From: Ypsolopha sequella
Lineage: Eukaryota; Arthropoda; Insecta; Lepidoptera; Ypsolophidae
NCBI GenBank assembly: GCA_934047225.1
Contig: OW204000.1
Coordinates: forward strand, 12,790,001 to 12,854,000
Length of the DNA: 64,000 bases
Reading direction: 5' to 3'
This document shows, one piece after another, positions 32,654-43,923 of the stretch. Made by a program: the position numbers and the translations under genes. Below the pieces are notes generated by a model. The model ran no database searches. It had not been told where the DNA came from and worked only from the letters and a program-made list of their open reading frames with translations. Position 1 is the stretch's first letter, and each line of letters begins with the position of its first letter.

Positions 32654-33423
32654 TTACTTTATAAGACCCTTAGCTTTAAAGAGGTCGCGCATGAGACCCT
32701 TGAGGTAGCGGATCTCACGCTGCAAGTCGGAGCACTTGGTGTCGAGCTCGCCGTGGCGCGAGCGCAGGCAGCTCTCCTCCGACAGTAGCACTTCTACCTC
32801 CGCCTTCTTCTTCTGACGGTAACGCGTCGCCGCGTTCTTGTTCTGCTCCTTCTTGCGCGAGCGTCGGTCGTCGGTGGAGCGCGAGTACGGCTTGGCGCGG
32901 CCGCTGGGCGCCGACCACTCCTCGTCCGTAGACGACCGCGGGGAGGAGGGCGGCGACGAGCGGGGGGAGGACAGGGAGCTGTCACCCGAGGGCTGCGGGG
33001 AGGCGAGCTGCTCGGCGCGGTACCGCACGAGCTCGTCCACGTCCTGCAGAGCGCGCTCCAACTCGCCCGGCTGCTGCACTGCCCACTGCTGAGGCAGTAC
33101 GTGCGGGGTGACGGGCGCCTGGTGCGCGGGCAGCGGTGCTACGCACTGAGCGTTGTGCGCGTAGCTGAGCAGCAGCTGGGTGGCGGGGCCCGGCGGCGAC
33201 TGCGGAGGAGTGAGATGCGTCAGCTCGACGGCGCCGTAGATGGTTTCAAACTCGCGCAGCAGGTCTTCGGTGTGCGCGGGCGGAACGGGGAGCGCGGGGT
33301 AGTGCAGCACGGGCACCGCCACCGGAGCGGGGGGCGCGGGGGGCTCCGCGCGCTCCGACTGAGCGATGCTGTCGAAGATCGGAAGCTCCACCTTCTCCTC
33401 CAGCCAGTTGGAGAATAAGTTCT
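32654..33423 (-). CDS. crc: ATF4/cryptocephal bZIP transcription factor, coding exon 3 (bZIP exon)
   Basis: This is the last coding exon of an ATF4-family bZIP activator, the nuclear effector of the integrated stress response. It begins after the acceptor TTTCTTTGTTACAG and completes a split codon, giving residues 78-333 of the inferred 333. NLFSNWLEEKVELPIFD at its start resembles the conserved DWMLEKMDL-type block of vertebrate ATF4. A proline/serine-rich middle follows, including LTHLTPPQSPP. GDSSLSS (about 224-230) is reminiscent of a phosphodegron. The basic region spans about 264-286, with the NKNAATRYRQKKK signature. The zipper has leucines at 290, 297, 304, 311, 318 and 325, a perfect heptad series. 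The exon is much more GC-rich than its surroundings. The exon contains no usable in-frame ATG before the bZIP, so an upstream exon must supply the start. Confidence 0.93.
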
Positions 33424-33890
33424 CTGTAACAAAGAAATTTCCAAGGTCATTCTTTGTATGACACAAAATGCTTGTATTACGCGATTACTTCAAGTTTCCA
33501 AGGATGCTAGGCATTTAAATTTTTATTAACGAAGTGACCTAGAAGTCTCGGGCGACACTTATAAAACTTTCTTCATAGGAACTACTCTGACCAGACCGAC
33601 TGGTTTTCGCTGTTACTTAAAAATAGAAACGCAATGCAACATAAAAGGTAAACAGTGTGCGAAATACAAGATCGGTCCTTTCAAGGGCTTCAAGTGGCCA
33701 GTGATGTAGAGACTTGGTGTTTCCGCGTAGGCCAAGAAATAACTCGAGTTTTAATTATGCGTGCAGGCAGTATTGTTTTCGATAGCAAATACCTACTTTG
33801 AAAAACCAGCCGATCAGGTTAAAGACAGGAATTTTCCGCAACAAATCAAAATTCTAATGAGCGATCAGCAATTCATAAATTCATTGTTGG

Positions 33891-33898
33891 TTGCGCAA
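33891..33898. promoter_or_regulatory. C/EBP-type palindrome TTGCGCAA in the ATF4 intron
   Basis: TTGCGCAA is the consensus half-site palindrome for C/EBP-family bZIP proteins, which can heterodimerise with ATF4. It lies about 470 bases upstream of exon 3, next to a locally GC-rich stretch (33925-34010). A single 8-mer can occur by chance. Confidence 0.25.
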
Positions 33899-34264
33899 CG
33901 GTAAAGCTCCCTGAACTGGTAAACATCTCATGTAGCACGCAGGCGCTGCGCTGCGCACGCACCCATTGTTCGTTCCTCGATCGAACACCGACATTGCGCT
34001 CGGTTTCTACTATGCATTTTGTTGCAAAAATAAGCGTATTATACTTTTGTAGATCTATTCAGTTACCTAATTGATTACTGATTTCGCAAGCAGGAATTTG
34101 AACTTTTACAGAAAAACACAACGCATTCATATTAGGGAAATTATTAATCGGGCGAATAAAAATATAATTAGCGACTTCAAGTGTTCGGAATAAATACCAA
34201 AGCATGCGACTGACTGACTACTGAGTGGGCGAATTTAAAGTATGAAATCGAAAAAAAATCACCA

Positions 34265-34385
34265 AAAGTCAAAAAATAAGTGCGACGACGAGCGAAGCGA
34301 AGAGAAGCGTGTTAGTTTTACATGTAAGAAAAATAAGGAGCCCAGCGAAGCGGAACGGGGCGAGGTGACGTCCCTAAAGCAATAA
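34265..34385. repeat. Repeat F (GAGCGAAGC type), copy 1
   Basis: ACGAGCGAAGCGAAGAGAAG, GTGTTAGTTTTACATGTAAG and AGCGAAGCGGAACGGGGCGA are shared with 52805-52900. Short polypurine AGCGAAGCGGAAC units recur within it. Class unknown. Confidence 0.6.
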
Positions 34386-34471
34386 AAATTACTTGAAATT
34401 CAATTGACACTAAAATAAAAAATTGTTCGCCTGAAAATTATTTAACTCAACTCAAGTTTATATTTTTAAGC

Positions 34472-34973
34472 CTGTACCTGAGCCTAGAGCATGACCAACT
34501 CCAGTTTATCTAGGATTCGTTTGAAGAAATTCGGACTCTCCTTGTATTGAAAAAAATATATTTGGTTTATTAATCTTTTCTCTAGGGATGTTACGTATAA
34601 ACAATGTACTAAGATTTATACTTTTGTCAAAAAAAAAAGTTTTGCACCCTCTCTTTTTTTGGTTATCAAACGTTCGCTTCAAGAACGCGGTTAAGAGATC
34701 AACTTGATTTTTTTTCATAAAATAGGTAATAGAAATATGAAGGTATATCACCTAAATTCAATATTTTTTTCCCTACAAAATGTTTCAGTATTAGCTAAAA
34801 ACACACCCATTTGTTGTTTCGCTGCGTGATCACTAGTATTACGCGTTCAAGAAAAAGAGGCCAAAGAGCCAACATATAATCGCCTCTATGACAAGCAAAT
34901 AAAGTCTTTGCCGTAGGACTTATTGTGCTGGACGGGTAATAAAAAAAGTTGCTAGGGTATGCCATCTTCTTAA
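34472..34973 (-). repeat. Intronic long inverted repeat, left arm
   Basis: About 500 bases form an inverted, roughly 90 percent identical copy of 41234-41711 (estimate by eye). Shared phrases include CTGTACCTGAGCCTAGAGCA, AAATTCGGACTCTCCTTGTA, AGAGGCCAAAGAGCCAACAT and GTGCTGGACGGGTAATAAAA. A minus-strand frame (34751-34506) is open only in this arm, and I do not consider it a gene. Both arms lie in the same ATF4 intron, so the pre-mRNA could fold on itself. Confidence 0.8.
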
Positions 34974-37900
34974 GTCGCCGTTTTTAACATTTTTATTCGC
35001 CCACAGTCTTTTGCCCACTTAGTATTTTAGTTCGCTATTATATTAAATTTGAATTTATATTCGCTCGTTTAAATAAACTTGTGCTCGTCAAAAAAGCAAT
35101 TAGCGACAGATACAGTAGGTAATTAAAAAATGCAAATATTTAAGACTCATATCAGGATTGTACGAAACAACTCGCTGTTACCGAGTAGTGTGTATACAAA
35201 GTATACATAGCACTTTGTATAAAGAGTGATAAGTATTTATTTATTTGACTTTACACGATTTTACCACATTTTCGTTTCGTGTTTGTAAGATTTATTCGAG
35301 CAGTTCATCAAGTAGGGTAGGAATATTGTTAATCAGGTTATCAATAGCTAAAAATAGTTTGAAACAAACATAGAGACATTAACTAATGTACGTCAATATA
35401 GACTTCCGTAAACTACAGTTGCCACAAAATAAGAGGCCCGTTTTGACAGATAAGAACGACCATAGAATATAACTTTACATGTAATAAATGAAACGATTAA
35501 CAAATAATTATTAACTTATTTGGTTTAAAGAAAATAAATACACGTTTTTTAATTATCACGGAACATTTTTCAAGTACTATTTTCACGCATATTCCAAAAT
35601 AAAATGCAATTTTGAATTACTACACAACGTCTCAAAAACAGTTACATTCTCAGTCAATTTTTTCTTAATAATAGTGTTGTAACCAGATAATCGCCTAATT
35701 TCACGGACTCAATTCGATTCCACGTGAAAATAATTAACTTGTTTTAATATTGATAAAATAATTGTAATGATCTGTAATTAGCTTTTGTGAGACCAGTACA
35801 CAAAAAGCCAAGTTTAAATTTCCTTTTTTTTTGCAAATATAAACTTTTTAGATTTGAACATTTGCATGTATTTGTAACGGTGTCGCGTATACCGAAAAAT
35901 ATGATATAATAATTGTGCTAAATAATGTTACATACCACTTAGCTTTTAAAGTCCCATGTTTTTTTAATTTTTTTTTTATTAATGAATTGGTTTACAGGCA
36001 GTTTTCCATAAATCATCCTATCAATAGACAGATTGGCTGGTAAGAAATATGGCAGTATTTTTTTTTTATAAGGCATGGAACAATTTTTTCATCTTGAAGC
36101 CTACATATTTTTCTTTCTGGCCAGTATTTTATATCTATCAACGCTCAGACCTCTATCTAATTTGAGGTCAGTGAAGTACAACATTACAAAATATTACTGG
36201 CACGTAAGAATGTCCATTTCAGATTCTTTTCGTAGAGAAAAAAAAAATAAAAGCTGGTTTTAGCACCCGAAATATCTTTCTATCACCATATTGGAAGTTG
36301 TTGTGCTCCCGTTTGTTTTTAGTGTTTTTTTCTTGTGACTTTAGGCTTTACTTTTGAACTGTTTATATTTTCTTTCACGTTGACTTTGGAAATTATGTTT
36401 ATTCTGGAAATTATAACCAATAAACTTGAAAATATTTCAAACGATAACAAACTCATAATATTTTGAATCGATTTCTCGTGAGAATCGGTTGACATAGTTA
36501 CCGATTTGCATGGTTCACATCCATAGATACGTTGCGATGACATATGTCAAAACGGACCTATTACATTGTGACTACTTTAAGTTGTTGCTTTTATTAAATT
36601 TATGGATATTTTTGTGGAAATTTGTGGTGTTTGAAACGAGATGTTTTTTTATTGACGATAATAGAATAATTGCTTTAATTATGTAATCTACACTCATGTC
36701 GTAAAATCCTGATATAACTCTAAAATAGTGCATAATTAATGGTTTTTTTTTTTTTCGAACGCCTACAATATAGAAAAAATGTGAGCATTGACAAAATAAT
36801 GCTTTCATAGAAATGTTCAGGGAATTTAGTCCATACCGTTTTGTCTGAGGTTTTAATATCTAAATTGTTTTCTGTAATACATTTTTATGGCAGCGCACGT
36901 TAAGCCGAATGCGCGCGCGGCTATGGATGGTTAGATTTTGGCTATTGGCGGCATAGTTTACGGGAATGATTTACTTTGTTTTTGAGGGTCAAAAGTTTTA
37001 TTTTTCTGTAAAATGACTGACTGCTGCAGTGATACTGATAATATTAGGTCATATTATGACATTGCCGTTTTTAAAGAGAAATTGAGAATTTGAAGAAAAT
37101 TCAATTTTCAGTACAAACATTTTTGCATATTTTTTTGCAGACAAATTCATGTATTATAAAAAAATGTGTATAAATGAGACAACATTAAGCGAACAGCGAC
37201 TTTAATTTAATTTTTAAGTGTCAGCTGTAATAAAGTATTACGAATCTTACTTATCATGGAAATGGATGGCAACCAAGTTCTGTGATGACAACTGTCTTTA
37301 AAGATTTAATTTTTGTAATCAAACTGTAATCAAACCTGGAAAGAGTCTTTTAAATAAAAAACAAATAATGAAAATAGCTATTGAAATACAGGAATTATGA
37401 ACTCATGAATCTGTGAGAAAATTTCGGAAATTTCATAGTTCATGACCTATTAATTTGATTCCACCTGACATTCTTGAAACAGCAACGAAATTGACGGAAC
37501 GATGTTTTACGGGAAAAATCAAAAAAGCTTAATTTTTTTTTACCAAGATTATGAAAATATATAGGAAGTTAACCACCTATTGCATGAGTTGAGATAAACT
37601 AGTGCATGAAACTGCACACAATTAGGAGACTATTAAAAAACTCGCTTGCGGCCCGATTTTTAAACTCACACGTGTAATAGTAACCTTTTTATGTACCAGT
37701 TTAATTTACTACTATCAAGGGCTTGTTTTTGTATTGATTTATATCATACCGATTTAAGAGTCGGTTAACGATTGAGTGCGACAACATACAATTGAATTTA
37801 AACGATTGTAATTGACGACTTCGCTCTTTAATATAAACATGAAATTCTCAGCTACTATCGTTTTGTCATCGTGGTCGCCCATCAAATTTAACTCGGATAC

Positions 37901-38037
37901 TTGTTAGACATGGGTTTTTCAAGTGAAAGTGATTGAAGACTAGGTATCACCAAAACACCTCGGTGGCTGTCACCAGGTTACCTTGGTTAATTATTTGTTT
38001 GTCGATCCTACTTGCTCTTTTGATAGAATAAGTGGTT
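34974..38037. other. AT-rich intronic stretch, no gene seen
   Basis: About 3 kb of low-complexity AT-rich DNA. Short frames at 36075-36263, 36319-36543 and 36572-36808 have poly-K/F/I composition and no recognised domain. A CpG-containing patch (GAATGCGCGCGCGGCTATGG) lies at 36908-36928. Confidence 0.4.
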
Positions 38038-38046
38038 GGGGAAGAT

Positions 38047-38340
38047 AGAATAGAATAGAATAGAATAGAATAGAATAGAATAGAATATTAATTTATTTCG
38101 CAAGAAGGGAGTACAGTACAAGTTACAAGAAACCACAAACACAAACCAATGGCCAAGTGGTCTCTGGCCATAGGATTAACGCTGAAGTAACGATATATCT
38201 CAAGCAGCGAAGAAACTTATTCCAAAAATTATTTGATTTCGGAATCTAATGGCAGATATGGTGGACCAGTACGATTTTAAATGTTTACTTATTAGGTAGA
38301 TCCTGAGTATTCATTTCAAGAAAGGAGCGCCGGTGTAGAC
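38047..38340 (-). mobile_element. 3' end of a non-LTR retrotransposon with TTCTA-unit tail
   Basis: On the plus strand, eight or so AGAATAGAAT-type units (38047-38090) precede TTTATTTCGCAAGAAGGGAG. On the minus strand this is a 3' UTR ending GCGAAATAAATTAATATTCT followed by a (TTCTA)n tail. No coding part is preserved in the adjacent 250 bases. Confidence 0.55.
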
Positions 38341-38435
38341 AGCTTTAAAAAATATTTGTAAGTTATTTGACACTTGGTCTGTCATGGTAACTTATACAAA
38401 TATCTCCATATTATATTTTCTTTGTTGTAAGACCA

Positions 38436-38897
38436 TAGACCATAATATTTAGGGCACCGCTTCTAGATACCGGAATCGAGCCATTTAAACCCTTTGAGCT
38501 TTATTTGTAGAAAATGCAAACAGTAACATTGAAAATGCAAATAGCATACATTTGAAAAGACCAAAATGCTTGTTTTAACCTCTGTGACTACATAATGGTA
38601 CTTTTTGGGATCTCGATGAAGTAGAGTTGAGGCAATACGGAAAAAAAATCGACACTTAGAACTTGCTAGACCATAATATTTAGGGCACCGCTTCTAGATA
38701 CCGGAATCGAGCCATTTAAACCCTTTGAGCTTTATTTGTAGAAAATGCAAACAGTAACATTGAAAATGCAAATAGCATACATTTGAAAAGACCAAAATGC
38801 TTGTTTTAACCTCTGTGACTACATAATGGTACTTTTTGGGATCTCGATGAAGTAGAGTTAAGGCAATACGGAAAAAAAATCGACACTTAGAACTTGC
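38436..38897 (+). repeat. Tandem duplication, 2 x 231 bp
   Basis: The units 38436-38666 and 38667-38897 are almost identical; I see a single G/A difference (GTTGAGGC against GTTAAGGC). Each unit starts TAGACCATAATATTTAGGGC and ends GACACTTAGAACTTGC. The unit shows no repeat of its own and no coding frame. Near-identity indicates a recent event or an assembly duplication. Confidence 0.9.
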
Positions 38898-40291
38898 ATA
38901 TATACTTCAGTAAATAATGTATTATTTTGATAAAATATTATATTGTTTTTGGAATCTTTTTCTAGGGGTCTGTTAAACTGAAACACGATTTGAGAAACTC
39001 GGCTCGATAGAAATATTTACTGAAATGAGGTCTTTTTCGACACCAATTCTCCTGGTTTGACAATTTAGAATAACATATGGACTGCAATTATATTTTATTA
39101 GATGGGTTTAAACGGTATCTAAGACCTGGTTAAACGAAATTTTGATAGCAACTTTAGTACATTTTATATGAATAAAAAACCGACTTTTTGCTACTTTTCC
39201 ACGAATCCGTCCCTCTCGCACTGAGGGTTTTTTCGCATATGAAGTAACAAGGAAGCTAAAACTTTTACATATCGCCTTAACTGTTGGGCTATTTATCTAC
39301 TAAGTCAAATTCTACAATAGTTTAGTCAGGGTGTTAAAATCAGAGTACAAATTGGCGATCAATACTTTCCAACATACTTACGTATGTAGCTGACCCCGTG
39401 ATAAAATGATAACCCGAAGAAATCTTTTGAGTCCGCTGCCAATGCCCTTTAGATAACAAAATATGATTGGGTATTTCTAAAACTCTTCTTAAATATATTT
39501 TCCTACGTATAGAGGAGGAGTCATTGACTCTTGGAAGTTTGGACTAAATCTACCGGGTGTAACGAAACCATTTACATAATGAAACCATATTCTCGCCATC
39601 CATCAAACTGAAAGAGTTTCCCAAAGAAATAAACCCGCAAATGAAAAATAACACTTCTCTTTGATTACTTTGAAGACATACATATTTAATAATACTCTGA
39701 CGAGGGAAAGGGTCGGTTACAAAAAATCACGATAACTCTAAAACTAACCAAGAAATCTATTCAAATTAAATTCCCATTGCCTCTAAACAGAAGGGTTCTC
39801 AGGGAGATCCACACCAAGCCAAGCCAATGACCACGTCTGCTTGGCATCCCCACGGCATGACACCTCAAGAACACCCGATGAGGGGTGCAAAATTTTATTG
39901 TACAAGGTCTCTATGCAGTGAATGGAAGGCAAGAAGAACGCGGGCAGGGCAACGCACTTTTAATATGCCGAAGCCTCCAAATATTATGGGTAGAGATGCA
40001 TAGACCTATGCACGGTCTGAGATTGATAAATTTAGAATTTTACGAGAGTTTCCAAGATAATTTTATCAATAATAGAAAGGCGCGACTAGAATTCAAAAAT
40101 TAATTTAAAAAAAAAAATTATGGTAATTTTAAGTTTCAAGTTTCCAGGTCAACTGGAAGTGCCCTATAGGTTTTTATGGTGAGCAAACTTTTATAAAACT
40201 GATTATGATTATGATAATGATAGAAGCCTGATATTTTTACAGCACCAGGGGGCCGTAGACTTCTGTAGGATGTATCAGTTTCAACTTGATA
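38898..40291. other. Intronic stretch, no gene seen
   Basis: No recognisable repeat. A plus-strand frame at 39885-40103 has no domain I recognise and lacks splice context. Confidence 0.4.
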
Positions 40292-40556
40292 TACAACGTG
40301 TAACAGAAAGGTGTAACCATATTTGAAGGGCTTACTCAGTCAATGGTATAGAACAACTTTTACTATGAAACAAAACATGTATCTCGGAAAAAAATTCAAC
40401 TGTTTCATGGAAAAATGCAATGCCGTTGGCCGAAATGTATGAAAGGGCAGATTTTTTTTTTGAGATTTCAGGTTTGGCTCCATAGTAAAAGTTCTTCTAT
40501 ACCATTGACTGAATAAGCTCTTCAAATATGGTTACACCTTTCTGTTACACCTTGTA
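40292..40556. mobile_element. 265-bp foldback MITE with TA duplication
   Basis: The ends TACAACGTGTAACAGAAAGG and the complement of CCTTTCTGTTACACCTTGTA match, followed by TGTAACCATATTTGAAG on both arms. TA flanks both sides (40290-40291 and 40557-40558). A shared AACTTTTACTATG phrase links it to the element at 25037-25292. Confidence 0.75.
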
Positions 40557-41233
40557 TATACAGGGCCCGAGCAAAAGGGTCTTGACAAACGTACAGACGG
40601 ACTTCGCACTTCGCACAACAAAGTGAACTTATAAGAGTTATATTACTTCTATCCACACGCAGTGTTTGTGGGATATGTAAATAAACCGTCCCTTGATAAT
40701 GCCGATAAGGCGACACTGGTTTGGAAAATAGTGAAATAAGTTGTGAAACAGTACAAGTGTTTTATTCATCTACAAGGGCTCCAATTTTGCATTTTGAAGA
40801 ACGGAACCCTAAAACTGGCACGTGGATCAATAAAGATTTGCAATCTCTGCTACAGACAAATCAAAACATATTCGTCCTCCACATAAGAAAAGGTACTGGC
40901 AGGACGTATTATTTATATCAATATGTATGAATGGAAACAAGTGGTCAATAAGTTGGTTTAATTATTGGGCGAGCGAGGTCGCCTTGAGCGCGAACTGGTT
41001 ATCAGTCGTCCGCTGGCCCAAGTGTCAAGCGTCACCACGCGCGTCCGCGGACGACGCGAACGTACCCTTATCAAACAATCCTACAAAGCTCTTGACAACA
41101 GACAATACCAGAGCTTGCACGCGCCCCGCGACCACTTCTGCCAATACCACACTAACATTATCCCGCCACGTGAAACTCTATCCGTAGGTATTTTACGTTA
41201 CAAAATGCAGATTATGGATCTGATTTTAGTCAT
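40557..41233. other. Intronic stretch with a GC-richer segment
   Basis: Bases 40970-41175 are richer in CpG than their surroundings, with overlapping open frames on the plus strand and a CACGTG at 41166. I recognise no protein. It could be a decayed element or a regulatory segment of the ATF4 intron. Confidence 0.3.
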
Positions 41234-41711
41234 TAAGAAGATGGCATATTCTAGCAACTTTTTTTATTACCCGTCCAGCACAATAAGTCTAATGGCAAAG
41301 ACTTTATATGCTTTTCATAGAGGCGATTATATGTTGGCTCTTTGGCCTCTTTTTCTTGGACGCGTGATACTAGTGATCACGCAGCGAAACAACAAATTGG
41401 TGTGTTTTTAGCTAATACTGAAATATTTTGTAGGGAAAAAATATTGAATTTAGGTGATATACCTATTTTATGAAAAAGAAATCAAGTTAATCTCTTAACC
41501 ACGTTCTTGAAGCGAATGTTTGAAAACCAAAAAAAAGAGGGTGCAAAACATTTTTTTTTTGACAAAAGTATAAGTTTTAGTACATTGTTTATACGTAAGA
41601 TCCCTAGAGAAAAGAATAATAAATATTTTTTTTCAATACAAGGAGAGTCCGAATTTCTTGAAACAAATCCTAGATAGCCTGGAGTTGGTCATGCTCTAGG
41701 CTCAGGTACAG
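41234..41711 (+). repeat. Intronic long inverted repeat, right arm
   Basis: Inverted partner of 34472-34973, with a few substitutions and small indels. It begins TAAGAAGATGGCATATTCTA and ends GCTCTAGGCTCAGGTACAG. The arms are separated by about 6.3 kb. Since neither arm has terminal inverted repeats of its own, this is probably two copies of an interspersed repeat in opposite orientation. Confidence 0.8.
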
Positions 41712-42429
41712 TCTTAACTGGTTATGCAGCTTTAGAATACATGGGCGCGTATTTTTCTTAACAATAAATAGCTTATTTATACCGTCAACTAAGCGACGAC
41801 AATTATGTTGCTACTGATAACGCATTAATTGGTTTGTAACTGCATTTGTTATCTTGATACGGTCTCTCATTTCGTCTCACTCAGGCGCGGAGAATATATA
41901 AACTTTGTTTCGTAAGCAATGTTATGCCAAGAAACTGATTGGAGAACATTCCGAGCGCAGTGGAAACGCCGAAGTGTATCAACGCGGCAAAAGCAAACAG
42001 GTTTGTTGCGCAGTAAAATTATAAGCGCTCCCGTTTTGCTTGTTAATGTATTCAGTTATTATACTGATATGCAACGTCGATAAACTCCGAGAAACTTTCA
42101 AAATTTAACCAATAATTGAGGTTATATTATACATTGTTTACAATAACAGCATCGTCAGCAACCGAAGCGTGTAGACCTTGAAAGGTGCTACCTTGCGCTA
42201 CTCTGCGTTTCAACAACAAAAACATACTGATAGAGCAACAACTAGTGCAAGTAAACATAATGAAATTAAATACACGTACCGGTATAGAGATCCGCTAATG
42301 CCATCACGAAAATGGAAAGATAAACCAATAATATCAAATCACGTTTCTGGTTCACAATAGAAAGTCTTCCTTGAATGTCTTTACTTCTACGGTAACAGTC
42401 CTAACAAAAGTTATAGTACGGCTATATTA
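41712..42429. other. Intronic stretch, no gene seen
   Basis: AT-rich with a modestly GC-richer patch near 41870-42010. No exon was recognised. Confidence 0.35.
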
Positions 42430-42515
42430 TGTAGGCAGTGAATAAACGTCCGGAATCCTCAGGTTGCGAGCGCTGGTCGTCGATAGGGTCCAGGGGAGCA
42501 GCACGAGGACCTAAC

Positions 42516-42609
42516 GTCTCTTCACGAGCTTCTGTGAGTTGAATACAATTTCTTTGTTCCAGACGCAGCGATAATGGAGCTTCATTCTAACGGCGTCCAG
42601 GTGCGGCAT
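42516..42609 (-). CDS. Candidate alternative first coding exon of ATF4
   Basis: From the ATG at 42609 an open frame of 31 codons (beginning MPHLDAVRMKLHY and ending NSQKLVKR) leads to a donor C/GTTAGG at 42516/42515. Splicing here is phase 1, exactly the phase needed by the acceptor of the bZIP exon; the split codon would read CAG (Q), then NLFSNWLEEK. This would give a 287-residue isoform with a different N-terminus. The donor resembles that of exon 2 (GTTAGT), although its last exon base is C. Without splicing the frame ends at TAG after one more codon. There is no transcript evidence, and the match in phase has a one-in-three chance. Confidence 0.25.
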
Positions 42610-42625
42610 GGACGGCGGCCGACAT
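42587..42625 (-). other. Short upstream ORF overlapping the alternative start
   Basis: ATG at 42625 opens a 12-codon frame (MSAAVHAAPGRR) that stops with TAG at 42589-42587, past the start codon at 42609 in another frame. An upstream ORF overlapping the main start is the arrangement known to control ATF4 translation during stress. It matters only if the segment is transcribed as an ATF4 leader. Confidence 0.3.
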
Positions 42626-42799
42626 AAGTCGCGAGCCGAGCGCGAGCGCCCGAAATATTCTCCTCGAGTGGAATTTATTGTCACGGGTGAAATCGAAGAG
42701 CTCAAGCGAATCAAAACACCTTCAGACGCGGCGGAGCGCAAGGCAGAACTAAACTGAGCGCGCGCGCATACAATACAATACAACCCGCATGTCACCGCA

Positions 42800-43480
42800 A
42801 ACGCAGACCTCCTATCATTTCCCCTCCCTCGCGTCTTGCACGCCTCATTTATATACTTACACGTACACAAACCTAACGACACATTTCCATTTCAAATGTT
42901 TCCCGTTGCAGAACTCTACCATCTTCACATCTACTACCTACTACCACCTTATCGATGTAAGCAATGGAAGTTGATCATTATTTTTGTGTGCAGACATTAT
43001 GTCCTTGAGTTAAGAAAAATAAGGACAAGAATTGAATAACACCTTAATGAAAATCGAAAGGCTTTTTGGTGACAGTCAATTCGAAAGTGAAACAAATAAT
43101 GACCATGATTAAGTAGCTCCTGAACTTGCTCGATAAAATCGAAAGGAACATATACCATGCGCATAATGGCCTTCTACACATATAGCAAGTTATGCATATT
43201 AAATTATGCACGGTGGACGACTAAATCATGATAATATAACGGCAAATACCAACATACCTTAACATCCACTAACCTACCTTGCTACGATTTGATTGCATTG
43301 TTATTATTGTTCTTTAAGTTTCTTGGTTCCTTGTATTTTAAATGAATATCTCGGTACGATTCAGTTTTCACCCCAAATAAAAAGGTTATCCCAAATATAA
43401 CCTTGGAAGTCATGACATGAGACATACATAACCGACATACGGATTGCCTATGGAATATTTTTATTAGAGATGCAACGCTC
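42800..43480. other. Intronic stretch, no gene seen
   Basis: Nothing recognised. Overlapping plus-strand frames at 42789-43039 are rich in H, Y and T, as expected from CA/TA-rich DNA. Confidence 0.35.
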
Positions 43481-43640
43481 GGATATCTGGTTACTATCCG
43501 GCTATTTATTTATTTATTTGTATAGCTTTACAGACTAGATCTAATGCACTATAATACAATTTAAAAATATATATTATTATTTTTGGTATCCGGTATCCGG
43601 CCGAACAGTAGCCATTATCTGGCCGAGTAACTGAAACTTA
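43481..43640. repeat. Diverged relatives of the GGATATCCGG motif beside the tandem array
   Basis: GCTCGGATATCTGGTTACTA, TTTGGTATCCGGTATCCGGC and CCATTATCTGGCCGAG echo the GGATATCCGGTATCCAGG ends of the 273-bp unit. A TTTA microsatellite interrupts them. They suggest that the tandem array arose inside a larger repeat whose termini carry clustered GGATATCCGG motifs. Confidence 0.5.
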
Positions 43641-43923
43641 ATTCGGCATACAAAAAATCGTTTTAATCACAAAAATACTTGTTTTTTGTTAAAAATTAAG
43701 ATAATAATCTGAATTCTAACACATAAAGTAAATAAGAGGTAAGCTATGATGGATAAAGTACGATAAAGTTTTTCAGCATTTGTTGCCAGTAATCGTTTGT
43801 GCTTTTCTTCACAAACTACACCAGCTTAAAAAAAAACTGCATTATCTACTGATCATACTGAATAACTGCCCCAAAGAAATATACTTGCGGGAATAAAAAA
43901 ATATCTAATACTGAAAACTTACT

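Larger units (their letters stand above)
42430..42790 (-). promoter_or_regulatory. CpG-rich segment, possible alternative ATF4 promoter and leader
   Basis: About 350 bases are clearly CpG-rich inside an AT-rich intron. On the minus strand an initiator-like TCAGTTTAG lies at about 42757-42749, followed by a GC-rich leader. Upstream sits a GCGCGCGC run. The candidate coding start is at 42609 (separate entry), and a 12-codon upstream ORF begins at 42625. Insect stress genes often use several promoters. No TATA box was seen. Confidence 0.35.

Noticed and set aside
32715..33450. Several frames on both strands across the ATF4 bZIP exon (for example 33418-33101 and 33092-32838 plus strand, 33450-33220 and 32985-32794 minus strand)
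   Set aside because: They are shadows of a GC-rich coding exon. Only the 32654 frame has a recognisable protein and consistent splice phase.
33424..33466. Upstream extension of the bZIP exon frame to 33466
   Set aside because: The frame there starts at TTG, not ATG, and the sequence ends in a clear acceptor (TTTCTTTGTTACAG). It is intron, and no in-frame ATG is available for an unspliced short isoform.
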